A stretch of 64,000 nt of DNA from Halorubrum sp. F4 (GCF_027257195.1 NZ_JAPDFS010000001.1:682821-746820), one strand, 5' to 3'; numbered from the stretch's first letter, positions 52,758 through 61,240 are shown. Numbers and translations: made by a program. The notes: generated by a model from the letters alone, not told the origin.

Positions 52758-53674
52758 CCCCGTCGGCTCTCTCGAACTCCGGCGGCTACGGCGCGCTCGA
52801 TCACGCGCTCCGCCTGCGCGACGAGCGGCGCGTCGATCATCTCGCCGTCGACCGAGAAGACGCCCCGATCCGCCCGGTCCGCGGCGTCTCGGGCGTCGAG
52901 GACCGACTCGGCCCACTCGATCTCGTCGGTAGAGGGCGTGAACGCCTCGTTGATCGGGTCGACCTGATCCGGATGGATCGCCAGCTTGCCGTCGTATCCG
53001 AGCGTGGCCGCGAACTCGGCCTCCTCGCGGAGTCCCTCCTCGTCGGTGAAGTCGGTGTGAACGGTGTCGAGCGCGTCGACGTCCCCGGCGCTGGCCGCGA
53101 GGACGACGTGTTCACGGGCGTAGAGCACCTCCGTCCCCTCCGCGGTCCGCGTCGCGCCGAGGTCGGCGGCGAGGTCCTCCGCGCCGAAGACGAGGGCCGT
53201 CGTCGCCGAGGCGTTCGCGATCTCCCGGGCGGTGAGGACTCCCTCCGCGGTCTCGACGAGCGCGAAGACGACGGGGTCGATCCCGCGGTCGGCACACGAG
53301 TCGGCGACCCGATCGACCGCCGCGGCCGCCTCGACCTTCGGGAGCATGACCGCGTCGAGCCGGAGGTCTCCCTCCGTTCCGGGGGCGACGCTCCCGCCGT
53401 CCCGACCGCTTCCGCCGTCCGTTCCGTCCGGGCCGACGAGCGCGTCGAGATCGGTATCGGGCTCGTTCGGGCTCAGACGCACGCACACCTCCGCGTCGGG
53501 GTCGAAGGCGGGATCCGAGAGGACCGACCGTACTGACTCACGAGCGAAGTCCTTGCGCGCGGGTGCGACCGCGTCCTCCAGGTCGAAACACAGTACGTCC
53601 GCGTCCGTTCCGGGGGCCTTTCGCATCAGATCCGGTCTGTCGCCCGGCGAGAACAGGAGACTCCGACGGGACAT
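52727..53674 (-). CDS. HpcH/HpaI aldolase / CitE-like malyl-CoA lyase family protein
   Basis: A 315-residue TIM-barrel protein of the CitE-like lyase family: MSRRSLLFSPGDRPDLMRKA (start), CFDLEDAVAPARKD (metal-binding acid), VMLPKVEAA, LVETAEGVLTARE, VFGAEDLAADLG and KLAIHPDQV. Homologues in haloarchaea are (methyl)malyl-CoA lyases or malyl-CoA thioesterases. A Gly/Asp-rich insertion (DGTDGGSGRDGGS) sits near residue 120. It is divergent from a MaoC hydratase across a 118-bp promoter region. The C-terminal 8 residues are encoded by repeat DNA. Confidence 0.82.
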   Translation of the reverse strand: MSRRSLLFSPGDRPDLMRKAPGTDADVLCFDLEDAVAPARKDFARESVRSVLSDPAFDPDAEVCVRLSPNEPDTDLDALVGPDGTDGGSGRDGGSVAPGTEGDLRLDAVMLPKVEAAAAVDRVADSCADRGIDPVVFALVETAEGVLTAREIANASATTALVFGAEDLAADLGATRTAEGTEVLYAREHVVLAASAGDVDALDTVHTDFTDEEGLREEAEFAATLGYDGKLAIHPDQVDPINEAFTPSTDEIEWAESVLDARDAADRADRGVFSVDGEMIDAPLVAQAERVIERAVAAGVRESRRGGLTGADGEG

Positions 53675-53792
53675 GTGAGTGCCTCCTCGCGGCCGGACAA
53701 TAAATCGATCGTGGGACCCACAGTCACCGATTCGATGGTAGACGACCGGCACGGTCGACAGCGATATGTGACCGCCCGTGGAGGTGTTCGCC

Positions 53793-54311
53793 ATGACGGG
53801 ACGCTACTACGAGGAGTTCGAGGTCGGCGAGACGATCGAACACCGACGGCGGCGGACGGTGAGCGAGGCCGACAACCAGCGGTTCTGTGACATGACGATG
53901 AACCAGCAGCCGCTCCATCTCGACTCGGCGTTCGCGGCCGACACGCAGTTCGGCGAACGGCTCGTCAACGGCCTCTACACCATGTCGCTCGCGGTCGGCG
54001 TCTCGATCCCCGAGACGACGGACGGGACGATCGTCGCCAACCTCTCGTACGACGACGTCGAACATCCGAATCCCGTTTTCCACGGCGACACGATCCGGGC
54101 GCGATCGACGGTGCTCGAAAAGCACGAGACGAGCGACGGCGACCGTGGGATCGTCACCATGCGCGTCGAGGCGTTCAAAGTCGCAAACGCGGGCGACGAC
54201 GGCGACGTCAAGGAGGGCGATGGAGACGACGACGTGCTCGTCTGTTCGTTCGAGCGGACCGCCCTCTCGCTGAAGCGACCCGAGGGCGACGACGCCGACG
54301 CGAGCGACTAG
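53793..54311 (+). CDS. MaoC-like hot-dog dehydratase
   Basis: A 172-residue single hot-dog domain: YYEEFEVGETIEHRRRRTVSEADNQRFCDMTMNQQPLHLDS, where the D-x(4)-H-type hydratase region is MTMNQQPLHLD, and NGLYTMSLAVGVSI. MaoC proteins hydrate 2-enoyl-CoAs. Next to a CitE-like lyase and glutamate dehydrogenase it could serve mesaconyl-CoA or related C5 chemistry, but the known haloarchaeal mesaconyl-CoA hydratase is a longer protein. The ATG at 53793 follows GGAGGTG at a good distance. Confidence 0.85.
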   Translation: MTGRYYEEFEVGETIEHRRRRTVSEADNQRFCDMTMNQQPLHLDSAFAADTQFGERLVNGLYTMSLAVGVSIPETTDGTIVANLSYDDVEHPNPVFHGDTIRARSTVLEKHETSDGDRGIVTMRVEAFKVANAGDDGDVKEGDGDDDVLVCSFERTALSLKRPEGDDADASD

Positions 54312-54319
54312 ACGGTCCC

Positions 54320-54895
54320 CTACCCGTCCGCGAGCAGCAGTCCGAGGTACGACGTTCGGACCTGGTCGTCCGCGTCGAGTCCGAGCGTCGAAAGCGTCTC
54401 TATCGCGGCCTCCCGGGTTGGACCGATATCGTCCGCGGCTTCGATCTCCCGTTCGATCTCCACGAACTCGCCGACCCGATCGACGGAATCGAGCGTGACG
54501 GTGAACCCCCGGAAGCGCCAGTACTCACGGCGCTTCTCGACGGTCGCCGCGGGCTCGAAGCCGAGGCCGTCGAGGACGCCGGCGAGCTCCTCGCCGTCGT
54601 CGACCCCGGTCTCGTGTTCCGAGCGAGTCTTCGACCCGTCGTCCACCAACGGCCCCTTGTAGGTGAGTCGGACCGACTCCCCGTCGGCGGGTTCGTCACC
54701 CGCTCGGTTCCGTCCCTCGAGAGCCGTCTCCCGTCGGATCCGCAGCGCCTCGTCGGTCTCGACGAACTCGCGATGGGGCGCGTCGTAGTAGACGTCCCGC
54801 TGCCGGCGGATCTCGACGGAGTCGGCGTCGAGCTCGCGGAGCCGGTCCCGGACGGTTCCGAGGGACGCCGGGACCTTGATCTCGACCTCGTACAT
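54320..54895 (-). CDS. cyaB: class IV adenylate cyclase / CYTH domain protein
   Basis: A 191-residue CYTH triphosphate-tunnel enzyme with the EVEIK signature at the start (E3, E5, K7), then DVYYDAPHREFVETDEALRIRRE, VRLTYKGPL, and EFVEIEREI. Archaeal CyaB-like proteins may act on triphosphates or thiamine triphosphate rather than make cAMP. The reading frame ends 8 nt from the convergent maoC stop. Confidence 0.88.
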   Translation of the reverse strand: MYEVEIKVPASLGTVRDRLRELDADSVEIRRQRDVYYDAPHREFVETDEALRIRRETALEGRNRAGDEPADGESVRLTYKGPLVDDGSKTRSEHETGVDDGEELAGVLDGLGFEPAATVEKRREYWRFRGFTVTLDSVDRVGEFVEIEREIEAADDIGPTREAAIETLSTLGLDADDQVRTSYLGLLLADG

Positions 54896-54987
54896 ACGTC
54901 CGCGTCGCCGGGGGCCGTGAAAAGGTCGACGGGACGGTTCCCGGCCCGAACCGTGCGCCTTAAGAGTGTAACGGGTGATGTTCCGCT

Positions 54988-55935
54988 ATGAGCGATCAGG
55001 AGCAGGCGGACGCGGCCGAGAGCGCCGAAGAGGCCGACGCCGAATCGGACGCCGAACCGGAGACCGAGGACGCCGGACTCGCGGACGGCGACTTCGTTCG
55101 ACTCGCCTACACCATCCGGACGGCCGACGACGGCGACGTCATCGACACGACCGACGAGGACGTCGCCGAGGAGGCCGAGATCGACACCGACGAGTACGAC
55201 TTCGAGCCTCGAATCGTCGCGCTCGGTGCCGGCCACGTCTTCCCGTCCGTCGAGGAGGAACTGATCGGCAAGTCCGTCGGCGACGAGGGGACCGTCGACG
55301 TCCCCGCCGACGACGCCTTCGGCGAGTACGACCCCGACGAGGTCGAGACGGTCAAGGCCGACAAGATCCCCGAGGACAGCCGCTACCCCGGCGCGCAGGT
55401 CCAGATCGACAACCGCCAGGGTCACCTCGAGACGATCATCGGCGGCCGCGCCCGCGTCGACTTCAACCACCCGCTGGCCGGCGAGGACCTCGAGTACGAG
55501 TACGAGGTGCTCGAGGTCATCGAGGACCGCGAGGAGAAGGCCGCCGGCATGCTCGGGATGTACCTCCAGGACGCCCCTGAAGTCCGGATCGAGACCGTCA
55601 CCGAGGAGGAGGAGACCGTCACCGAGGACGACGACGGCGAGGAGGTCGTCGAGACCGAGGAGGTCGAAAAGGACGTCCTCTACGTCACGGCGACCCAGGC
55701 GATGCAGATGAACCAGCAGTGGATGTTCCAGAAACAGCAGATCGCCCAGGACCTCATGGGCCGGCTCGACCTCGACCGCGTCGTCGTCGAGGAGGTCATC
55801 GAGGGCGGCGGCATGGGCGGGCTCGGCGGCATGATGGGCGGCATGGGCGGCGCCGGTGCCGGCGACATCGAGGAGGCATTGGAAGACATCGACGTCGACG
55901 CCGACGAGATCGCCGACGAACTCGACGAGGAGTAA
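54988..55935 (+). CDS. FKBP-type peptidyl-prolyl isomerase (SlyD-like)
   Basis: A 315-residue protein. An acidic N-terminal 30 residues precede the FKBP domain (DFVRLAYTIRTADDGDVIDTT), the inserted-in-flap chaperone domain (LGAGHVFPSVEEELIGKSVGDEGTVDVPADDAFGEYDPDEV ... VDFNHPLAGEDLEYEYEVLEV) and a long C-terminal extension (MFQKQQIAQDLMG; GGMGGLGGMMGGMGG). It catalyses prolyl isomerisation and prevents aggregation. CTTAAGAG about 28 bp upstream is the TATA box. The last codons lie in a 25-bp repeat. Confidence 0.92.
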   Translation: MSDQEQADAAESAEEADAESDAEPETEDAGLADGDFVRLAYTIRTADDGDVIDTTDEDVAEEAEIDTDEYDFEPRIVALGAGHVFPSVEEELIGKSVGDEGTVDVPADDAFGEYDPDEVETVKADKIPEDSRYPGAQVQIDNRQGHLETIIGGRARVDFNHPLAGEDLEYEYEVLEVIEDREEKAAGMLGMYLQDAPEVRIETVTEEEETVTEDDDGEEVVETEEVEKDVLYVTATQAMQMNQQWMFQKQQIAQDLMGRLDLDRVVVEEVIEGGGMGGLGGMMGGMGGAGAGDIEEALEDIDVDADEIADELDEE

Positions 55936-55966
55936 CCTCCGGTCGACGCCGACGAGATCGCCGACG
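55894..55966. repeat. 25-bp repeat spanning the end of the FKBP gene
   Basis: GTCGACGCCGACGAGATCGC-type 25-bp sequence at 55894-55918 (coding) and 55942-55966 (after the stop), 48 bp apart and in phase, so the 3' end of the gene was copied downstream. Confidence 0.85.
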
Positions 55967-56112
55967 CTCCGGATCGTTGGCGTGACAGGCGGCAGTTTCG
56001 ACCCGCTCCGTCGAACGGGACGCTTCCTCCCCCGTCGAACCGTCCTCCGCGCGCCGATTCCGTCCCGCGAACGAACCGATCCTTTTGCGTACTCCGACCG
56101 ACACTCACGAGT

Positions 56113-56370
56113 ATGGAGATCGAACGGGCACGCGAGGACCTCGTCGTCGCCGCGGCCGCGGGTATCGCGACGATCACCGTCGCCGTCCTCTCGAGCGTCG
56201 TGTCGGGGATAACGGTCGGTACGCTACCGTCGCTCGCACCGCTCGGGGTGTACGCCGCGTACCTCTTCTCGCGGAAGGGCGGGCCCTACGGATCGGGGGA
56301 CACGCCGCGTAACTGGGCGGCAGTCGCGCTCGGCGCCGGGATCGTCGTGCTCGTCGTCGGGATTCTGTAG
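56113..56370 (+). CDS. small membrane protein
   Basis: An 85-residue protein with hydrophobic segments at about 10-48 (LVVAAAAGIATITVAVLSSV, then LPSLAPLGVYAAYLFS, probably two helices) and 66-85 (WAAVALGAGIVVLVVGIL). Between them is RKGGPYGSGDTPRN. No named family recognised. CCTTTTGC about 28 bp upstream gives a leaderless start at 56113. Confidence 0.65.
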   Translation: MEIERAREDLVVAAAAGIATITVAVLSSVVSGITVGTLPSLAPLGVYAAYLFSRKGGPYGSGDTPRNWAAVALGAGIVVLVVGIL

Positions 56371-56414
56371 AGATCCATCCCGCGCCGGCCCTCATCTCCG
56401 CCCCTACCGGTCGC

Positions 56415-57041
56415 TCACGCGATGTCGCGGCTCGTGTCGACGGAGACGGTGTCGGTGAGCTTGAGCTTGACCGGTTCCTCGAGTGCGGCCCCACCACGGA
56501 ACTTCGGCACCGCGAGACGGTTCTCGATGGCGGTCCCCGTGACCACCGTCCGGAGGTCGAAGACGACGTCCGCGACCTGCTCGGTCGCGAGACGGTTCCG
56601 GGACCGCTCGCCGCCCGTCTTGAGCGCGTGGAGCACGACGGTCGCACCCGCCTCGGCTATTCGCTCGTCGAGGTCCGCCAGTAGCGACCGATACCGGACC
56701 GGATCCGCGTCCTCGAGCGGCTCCGTGGAGTCGACGATCACCGTCCCGCCGTCCGGGATCGACGACAAGTACGTGCGCACGCTCTCGATCGGACCTTCGC
56801 CGTCGACGGCCTCGACGACCGGGTCGCCGGTCTCGACGGACGACGCGGAGAGGCCGCTCTCGACCGCCTCGGCCGACCGGACGGTCGTCAGATACAGGCT
56901 CTCCCGGACGCCCGCGAAGGTGTTCAAGAACAGCTCGGACTGGCTGGCCGGGTCGGCCTTCAACGTCACCACGCTCCCGGCGGGGAGCCCGCCGTCGAGT
57001 TCCCTGTCCAAGACCGGGATCCCGGTCGGCAGCCGCTCCAT
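56415..57041 (-). CDS. RecA-superfamily ATPase-like protein with degenerate P-loop
   Basis: A 208-residue protein of the RAD55/KaiC type (PTGIPVLDRELDGGLPAGSVVTLKADPASQSELFL). The Walker A position reads KADPASQSE, with no GKT, so ATP binding is doubtful. Walker B-like VIVDSTEPLE, and VVLHALKTGGERSRNRLATEQVADVVFDLR follow. Such inactive RecA-like proteins are common in haloarchaea and may be regulators. It lies 83 bp downstream of a MinD-like ATPase on the same strand. Confidence 0.75.
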   Translation of the reverse strand: MERLPTGIPVLDRELDGGLPAGSVVTLKADPASQSELFLNTFAGVRESLYLTTVRSAEAVESGLSASSVETGDPVVEAVDGEGPIESVRTYLSSIPDGGTVIVDSTEPLEDADPVRYRSLLADLDERIAEAGATVVLHALKTGGERSRNRLATEQVADVVFDLRTVVTGTAIENRLAVPKFRGGAALEEPVKLKLTDTVSVDTSRDIA

Positions 57042-57124
57042 GCGCGCAACTGACTCGCCCGGACGTTTGGCTCTGTCGGTGACTCGAACCCGACGACGAC
57101 CCGACTCGACGCTCCGCCGTCGGT

Positions 57125-57916
57125 TCACGCTATCCGCCACCGGTCGCGACCGTACGTCTCGACGAGCGTCTCCGCGGCCGAGTCGTACGCCGCCTCGACC
57201 GCCGCGTCCTCGAGCGGTACGGGCGACCGAGCCGGGATCCGGCCGAGCACCGGACAGCGGAACAGCTCCGAGACCGCGTCCGGAACCGACCGCCCGCGGG
57301 TGACGACGACCCCGAGGGGCGGACACTCGAGCCGGCGAGCTATCGCCGCGGTCTTCGCGGCGTCCCGAAGCGCGGGCCGGCGAAGCGGCGTCACCAACAC
57401 GCACCGGTCGGCCGCGCGTAGCGGTGCCGCCACGTCCGGTGACGCTCCGGCCGGACAGTCGAGGAGAAGCGGGGCGTCCTCAGGAACCACGTCGTCGAGG
57501 TCTTCGAGGACGACGGCCGCGTCGTGCTGTCGCGGCCGATCCGGCGCGTCGAGCACGACCGGTGCGCAGCGATCGACCGGGACCGGTCGCTTTCCACGAG
57601 CGACCTGCGTGACCGTCGAGCGTCCTCCCGGTTCGATCGATCCGCTCCCCACCGATCCGCTCCCCGTCGATTTCGCCTCGAGCGTTTCGGACTCGACCGC
57701 TCCGGAACGAGGCGATTCGGGCGTCGCGACCGGCGTTCCGGTCTCGTCCGCCAGCTCCGCGAGGTTCGGGAGGTCCCAGTCCGCGTCCGCGGCGACCACC
57801 GGCGCGCCGCGTCGCGAGAGCGCCCGCGCGAGTCCCACGGTCGTCGTCGTCTTTCCGCTTCCACCCTTTCCGCCGGCGACGGCTATCACGCGACGGGCTG
57901 GGTCGCTATGGCACAT
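57125..57916 (-). CDS. MinD/ParA-like ATPase
   Basis: A 263-residue deviant Walker-A ATPase: VAGGKGGSGKTTTTVG (K17 and K22), ADADWDLPNL for the A' box, and LLLDCPAGAS for Walker B; VVTRG and GRIPARSPVP follow as in MinD. Residues 60-110 are a serine/glycine/arginine-rich insertion that interrupts the fold after switch I, unusual in length. There is no C-terminal amphipathic helix for membrane binding. Probably works with the neighbouring RecA-like protein; target unknown. Confidence 0.82.
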   Translation of the reverse strand: MCHSDPARRVIAVAGGKGGSGKTTTTVGLARALSRRGAPVVAADADWDLPNLAELADETGTPVATPESPRSGAVESETLEAKSTGSGSVGSGSIEPGGRSTVTQVARGKRPVPVDRCAPVVLDAPDRPRQHDAAVVLEDLDDVVPEDAPLLLDCPAGASPDVAAPLRAADRCVLVTPLRRPALRDAAKTAAIARRLECPPLGVVVTRGRSVPDAVSELFRCPVLGRIPARSPVPLEDAAVEAAYDSAAETLVETYGRDRWRIA

Positions 57917-57949
57917 AAAGGGACGGTCGAGGGAGGAGCCGGTCGGGGA

Positions 57950-58324
57950 CTAGTCGTGACAGCAGCCGCCGGCCTCGCCGCCGAAGTCGACCGCGAGCGG
58001 TTCCGATATCGCCTCGTTGACCGACTCGAGGCGGTCCGAGAGGTCGTCCTGTGCGTCGAGGAACTCGCTCATCGCGGGCATCGAGTGGAGTTCCTCCTGG
58101 GCGTTCTGGACGCGATGGAGGTCGGACTGGGTCGCGTCACCGGTCTGGCGCGCCTGCATGAACTCGGCGCGGATCCGCTCGAACTCGTCGATCCGTTCCT
58201 GGACGTCCTCGTCGTGCTGGACCGCCTCGCGTGCCTCCTCGAAGCGCTCGTACTCGGGGGTCGCCGCGATCCGCTCGCCGAGTTCGCGTCCGAGCTCCTC
58301 GATGGGGGCCTGTTCGACGCTCAT
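57950..58324 (-). CDS. YlbF/YmcA (RicAF-type) family protein
   Basis: A 124-residue all-helical protein: ELGERIAATPEYERFEEAREAVQHDEDVQERIDEFERIRAEFMQARQTG is the family core. It ends GGCCHD, a C-terminal Cys pair; the Bacillus Ric complex of YlbF, YmcA and YaaT binds iron-sulfur clusters and affects RNA processing, so a cluster here is possible but inferred. It is upstream of the MinD-like gene on the same strand (33 bp), suggesting one transcript. Confidence 0.83.
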   Translation of the reverse strand: MSVEQAPIEELGRELGERIAATPEYERFEEAREAVQHDEDVQERIDEFERIRAEFMQARQTGDATQSDLHRVQNAQEELHSMPAMSEFLDAQDDLSDRLESVNEAISEPLAVDFGGEAGGCCHD

Positions 58325-58449
58325 GGTTCCCGTTACGGGGCGATCGGTTTCAACCTGCCGGAGGGGGCGGATCGCGGTCGGATCCCGGACCCGATCACCG
58401 ACCCGGCACGGACACGAGCCTTTTGACCGATCACGCACAACCGACGACC

Positions 58450-59262
58450 ATGCCCGACGAGCCTGCGGAGAACATCAGCGGCGGTCCGGACGGCGGCGGC
58501 GAGACCGACGAGTTCGCGCCCGGCGACGGCGACTCCCGTGCCGAGGCCGTCGTCGACGAACTCGGCGAGCTGTACTGGCGGAAGGCGTACGGCGGCCGCG
58601 ACGGGTTCGAGTGTCTCGTCCGGACGATCCTCTCACAGAACACGTCCGACAAGGCGAGCCAGCCCGCACACGACTCGCTGATGGAACGGTACGGTCCCGC
58701 CGAGCGGCTGGCCGAGACGCTCGCGGACGGCGACCGGGACGAGCTCGCCGAGACGATCGCGTCCGCCGGACTGTACAACCGGAAGTCGACGGTCATCGGG
58801 GAGGCGGCCGCGTGGGCGCTCCGGGAGTTCGACTCCACCGAGGCGTTCGACCGGTTCGTCGCCGAGAGCGATCCGGGCGAGGTGCGCGAGACGCTGTTGT
58901 CCGTGGACGGGGTCGGCCCGAAGACGGCCGACTGCGTCCTGCTCTTCGCGGGCGGCCGCGGCGGCGTCTTTCCCGTCGACACTCACGTTCACCGGATCGC
59001 CCGACGGATGGGGTTGGCCCCGCCCGACGCCGACCACGAGGCGGTCCGCGAGGCCATCGAGGCCGAGGTGCCGCCGGAGAAGTGCGGCTTCGGACACACC
59101 GCGATGATCCAGTTCGGCCGGGAGTACTGCTCCGCGCGCGATCCCGCCTGTCTCGACGATCCGGAAGCCTGCCCGCTGTACGACTTGTGTGACCGGGTCG
59201 GCGTCGACGAGTTCGATGGCTCCTTCGTCGATCCCGGGGAGACGGTGACGACCGACGACTGA
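58450..59262 (+). CDS. nth: endonuclease III (HhH-GPD DNA glycosylase/AP lyase)
   Basis: A 270-residue base-excision repair enzyme. The helix-hairpin-helix and catalytic lysine are in LLSVDGVGPKTADCVLL, the catalytic Asp in FPVDTHVHRIARRMG, and a [4Fe-4S] cluster is indicated by the cysteines in KCGFG, CSARDPAC and CPLYDLC. The first 30 residues are a low-complexity extension. It removes oxidised pyrimidines and nicks abasic sites. ATG 58450 overlaps no other start. Confidence 0.93.
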   Translation: MPDEPAENISGGPDGGGETDEFAPGDGDSRAEAVVDELGELYWRKAYGGRDGFECLVRTILSQNTSDKASQPAHDSLMERYGPAERLAETLADGDRDELAETIASAGLYNRKSTVIGEAAAWALREFDSTEAFDRFVAESDPGEVRETLLSVDGVGPKTADCVLLFAGGRGGVFPVDTHVHRIARRMGLAPPDADHEAVREAIEAEVPPEKCGFGHTAMIQFGREYCSARDPACLDDPEACPLYDLCDRVGVDEFDGSFVDPGETVTTDD

Positions 59263-59341
59263 CCTCTCGGCGACCCCGGCGACGCGGTCACCGACGCTGT
59301 CGGTCCACCAAGCACTTACCGCGTCCGCGACGACGGGAGGT

Positions 59342-59923
59342 ATGTCACCCACCGAGCGCGCGGATACGATGCGGCGTCTCGCTACCGGCGCGGCGGGCGG
59401 ACTCGCGGCGTACGTCCTCGGCTACCTGGTCGTGTACGCGACCCAGCGCGGCCGGGTCGGCGAACAGCTCCGGGGGTTCAACGTCTTCGCCGACCTCTTC
59501 GGCGGCGACCCGATCCCTGCGTGGAAGGCGGTCGGGTGGGTGTTCTACAACGCACACCTCGTCGCCACGGAGGTGCCGGCCCCGCTCGGCGGGACCCGAG
59601 TGGTGAACTTCATCGCCGAGGCGGACGCCGGGTCACTGGCAGCGATGTACGTCGTCCCGCCGGCCCTCCTGCTCGCCGCCGGCCTCCTCGCGGGGCGGCT
59701 CGCGTCGACCGCTGAGCCGACCGAGGGCGCTCTCGCCGGCGGCCTCGTCGCCGTCGGATACCTCCCGCTCGCGCTGTTCGGGGTCGTCGCCTTCGGTTAC
59801 TCGATCGGCGACGGGACGATCGCCCCCGTCCTCCCGACGGCCGGCCTCCTCGCGGGAGTCGTCTACCCCGTCGGCTTCGGCGCGCTCGGCGGCGCGGCCG
59901 CGACGCTCCTCGGGAACGAATAA
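59342..59923 (+). CDS. haloarchaeal multi-helix membrane protein
   Basis: A 193-residue protein with four or five helices (about 13-32, 99-118, 128-150 and 158-187) and a hydrophilic loop NVFADLFGGDPIPAWKAVGWVFYNAHLVATEV. Family unknown to me; it resembles transporter-like proteins of haloarchaea annotated only as hypothetical. TTACC-rich region at 59310-59320 may be its promoter. Confidence 0.65.
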   Translation: MSPTERADTMRRLATGAAGGLAAYVLGYLVVYATQRGRVGEQLRGFNVFADLFGGDPIPAWKAVGWVFYNAHLVATEVPAPLGGTRVVNFIAEADAGSLAAMYVVPPALLLAAGLLAGRLASTAEPTEGALAGGLVAVGYLPLALFGVVAFGYSIGDGTIAPVLPTAGLLAGVVYPVGFGALGGAAATLLGNE

Positions 59924-59978
59924 GCGAAACGAACGCCGAACCCCGGCGACGCACGGATCGGCCAGCGTCGCCAGCGCG

Positions 59979-60428
59979 TCAGTACCCGTCCTCGGGGTCG
60001 AACCGGTCGCCGTACTCCCGAACGGGGTCGACGGGCCGCCCCTCGTCGGTCTCGGGTGCGACGTAGTCGACGAACGATTCGACGTCCGGCTCGCGGACGC
60101 GCACCTCGATGTCGATGTCGCCGAGCTCGTCGGGGTCGCCCACCGCGAAGTTGACGACGCCCTCGAAGGCCGCCTGCTTCTTCAAAGCGAACGAAAAGCC
60201 GTCGTCGGTCGAGTTGCGCAGGAACACCCGCCGCGCGGTGTCGAGGATCTCCTGTTCGTGGAGCACGTCCGAAAAGGCATCGAGGGTGTGCGTCTCCGCG
60301 ACGAGGCGGCCGTCCTCGTGGACCGGCTCGGCGTCGGGGAACACGTTCCGGACCGCGTCGGCGACCCGGTCCGTCACCTCGGTGTCGTTGACCGGCGCGA
60401 CGATCCGGACGTCGACGCTGTATATCAC
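59979..60428 (-). CDS. UPF0201 family RNA-binding-like protein
   Basis: A 149-residue protein matching UPF0201: MIYSVDVRIVAPVNDTEVTDRVADAVRNVFPDA, then LRNSTDDGFSFALKKQAAFEGVVNF and GDIDIEVRV. An RNA-binding fold related to ribosomal L5 has been proposed for the family. Its start overlaps the end of the UPF0200 kinase-like gene by 4 nt, the usual archaeal pairing. Confidence 0.88.
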   Translation of the reverse strand: MIYSVDVRIVAPVNDTEVTDRVADAVRNVFPDAEPVHEDGRLVAETHTLDAFSDVLHEQEILDTARRVFLRNSTDDGFSFALKKQAAFEGVVNFAVGDPDELGDIDIEVRVREPDVESFVDYVAPETDEGRPVDPVREYGDRFDPEDGY

Positions 60429-61030
60429 GGGCTCTCACCTCCCCGTGCGTCGGCGGGTCCGGTCGCGTGGGAGTCGCTCTCGGCCGCGATACCGAGGACC
60501 TCGCGGACTCGATCGCGGAACGCCTCGAGCGTCCCGGTGTTGTCGATCTCGACGTCCGCGCGCTCGAGCGTCTCGCCCAGTCCGAGATCGATCTCGCGCT
60601 CGTCGCGCTCGCGGAGCGCCTCGAGGTCGGAGTCGGAGTCGTCGCGGCCGCGCTCGCCGAGCCGCTCGGCGCGAAGCTCGAAGGGGGCGTGGATCGCCAG
60701 GAGCGTGAACTCGTCGCCGAAGGCCTCGCGGAAGGCCTCGAGTTCGACGGTGGAGCGGAGGCCGTCGACGAGGACCGTCTCCGCCTCGGCATCGTCGGCC
60801 GCCTCGCGGATCCGCGGGATCGTTCGGGCGGCGATGGCGTCGTCACCCTCCTCCTCGCGGAGGAGGCCGGCGATCCGCCCGTGGTGTTCGGCCGGATCGA
60901 GGCCCCGATCGCGACACTCCTCGCGGATCACGTCGCCCATGACGACGACCGGGACGCCGGCCGCCTCGGCGACGTTGGCCGCCTCTCCCTTGCCGCTTCC
61001 CGGGAGGCCGACGGTACCGATGACGTTCAT
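60425..61030 (-). CDS. UPF0200 family P-loop kinase-like protein
   Basis: A 201-residue nucleotide kinase-like protein with the P-loop GTVGLPGSGKGEAA and the motif VVVMGDVIREE after it; LVDGLRSTVELEAFRE corresponds to the second acidic box. It resembles dephospho-CoA kinase or adenylate kinase but the substrate is unknown. First of the two-gene unit with UPF0201. Upstream is the tRNA-Arg, divergent. Confidence 0.88.
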   Translation of the reverse strand: MNVIGTVGLPGSGKGEAANVAEAAGVPVVVMGDVIREECRDRGLDPAEHHGRIAGLLREEEGDDAIAARTIPRIREAADDAEAETVLVDGLRSTVELEAFREAFGDEFTLLAIHAPFELRAERLGERGRDDSDSDLEALRERDEREIDLGLGETLERADVEIDNTGTLEAFRDRVREVLGIAAESDSHATGPADARGGESP

Positions 61031-61142
61031 TACCGGGGGCTACCGGTGTCGTGGACTTAGGCTTGCCGTTGGCGTCCGCACACCGGCCGCGGCGACGCGA
61101 ACCACGACGGTTTTTACCCGCCCGCCCGGATGACCGAACCGA

Positions 61143-61217
61143 GGGCACGTAGCTCAGCCAGGATAGAGCGTCGGACTTCTAATCCGATGGTCGTGGGTTC
61201 GAATCCCATCGTGCTCG
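61143..61217 (+). tRNA. tRNA-Arg, anticodon TCT
   Basis: Acceptor GGGCACG pairs with CGTGCTC (one G-T); D-stem GCTC/GAGC; anticodon stem TCGGA/TCCGA around the loop CTTCTAA, giving anticodon TCT (reads AGA/AGG); T-stem GTGGG/CCCAT with TTCGAAT loop; discriminator G at 61217. No CCA is encoded and no intron is seen. tRNA 3' ends are common integration sites, and a different kind of sequence starts directly after it. Confidence 0.96.
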
Positions 61218-61218
61218 T

Positions 61219-61240
61219 CCCAAAACCTTCGGTTCTTGGG
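61219..61240 (+). other. hairpin directly after the tRNA
   Basis: CCCAA pairs with TTGGG and AACC with GGTT around a 3-nt loop, with one bulged base: 9 base pairs beginning 2 nt after the tRNA. It may end the tRNA transcript or mark the junction of the inserted DNA. Confidence 0.45.
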
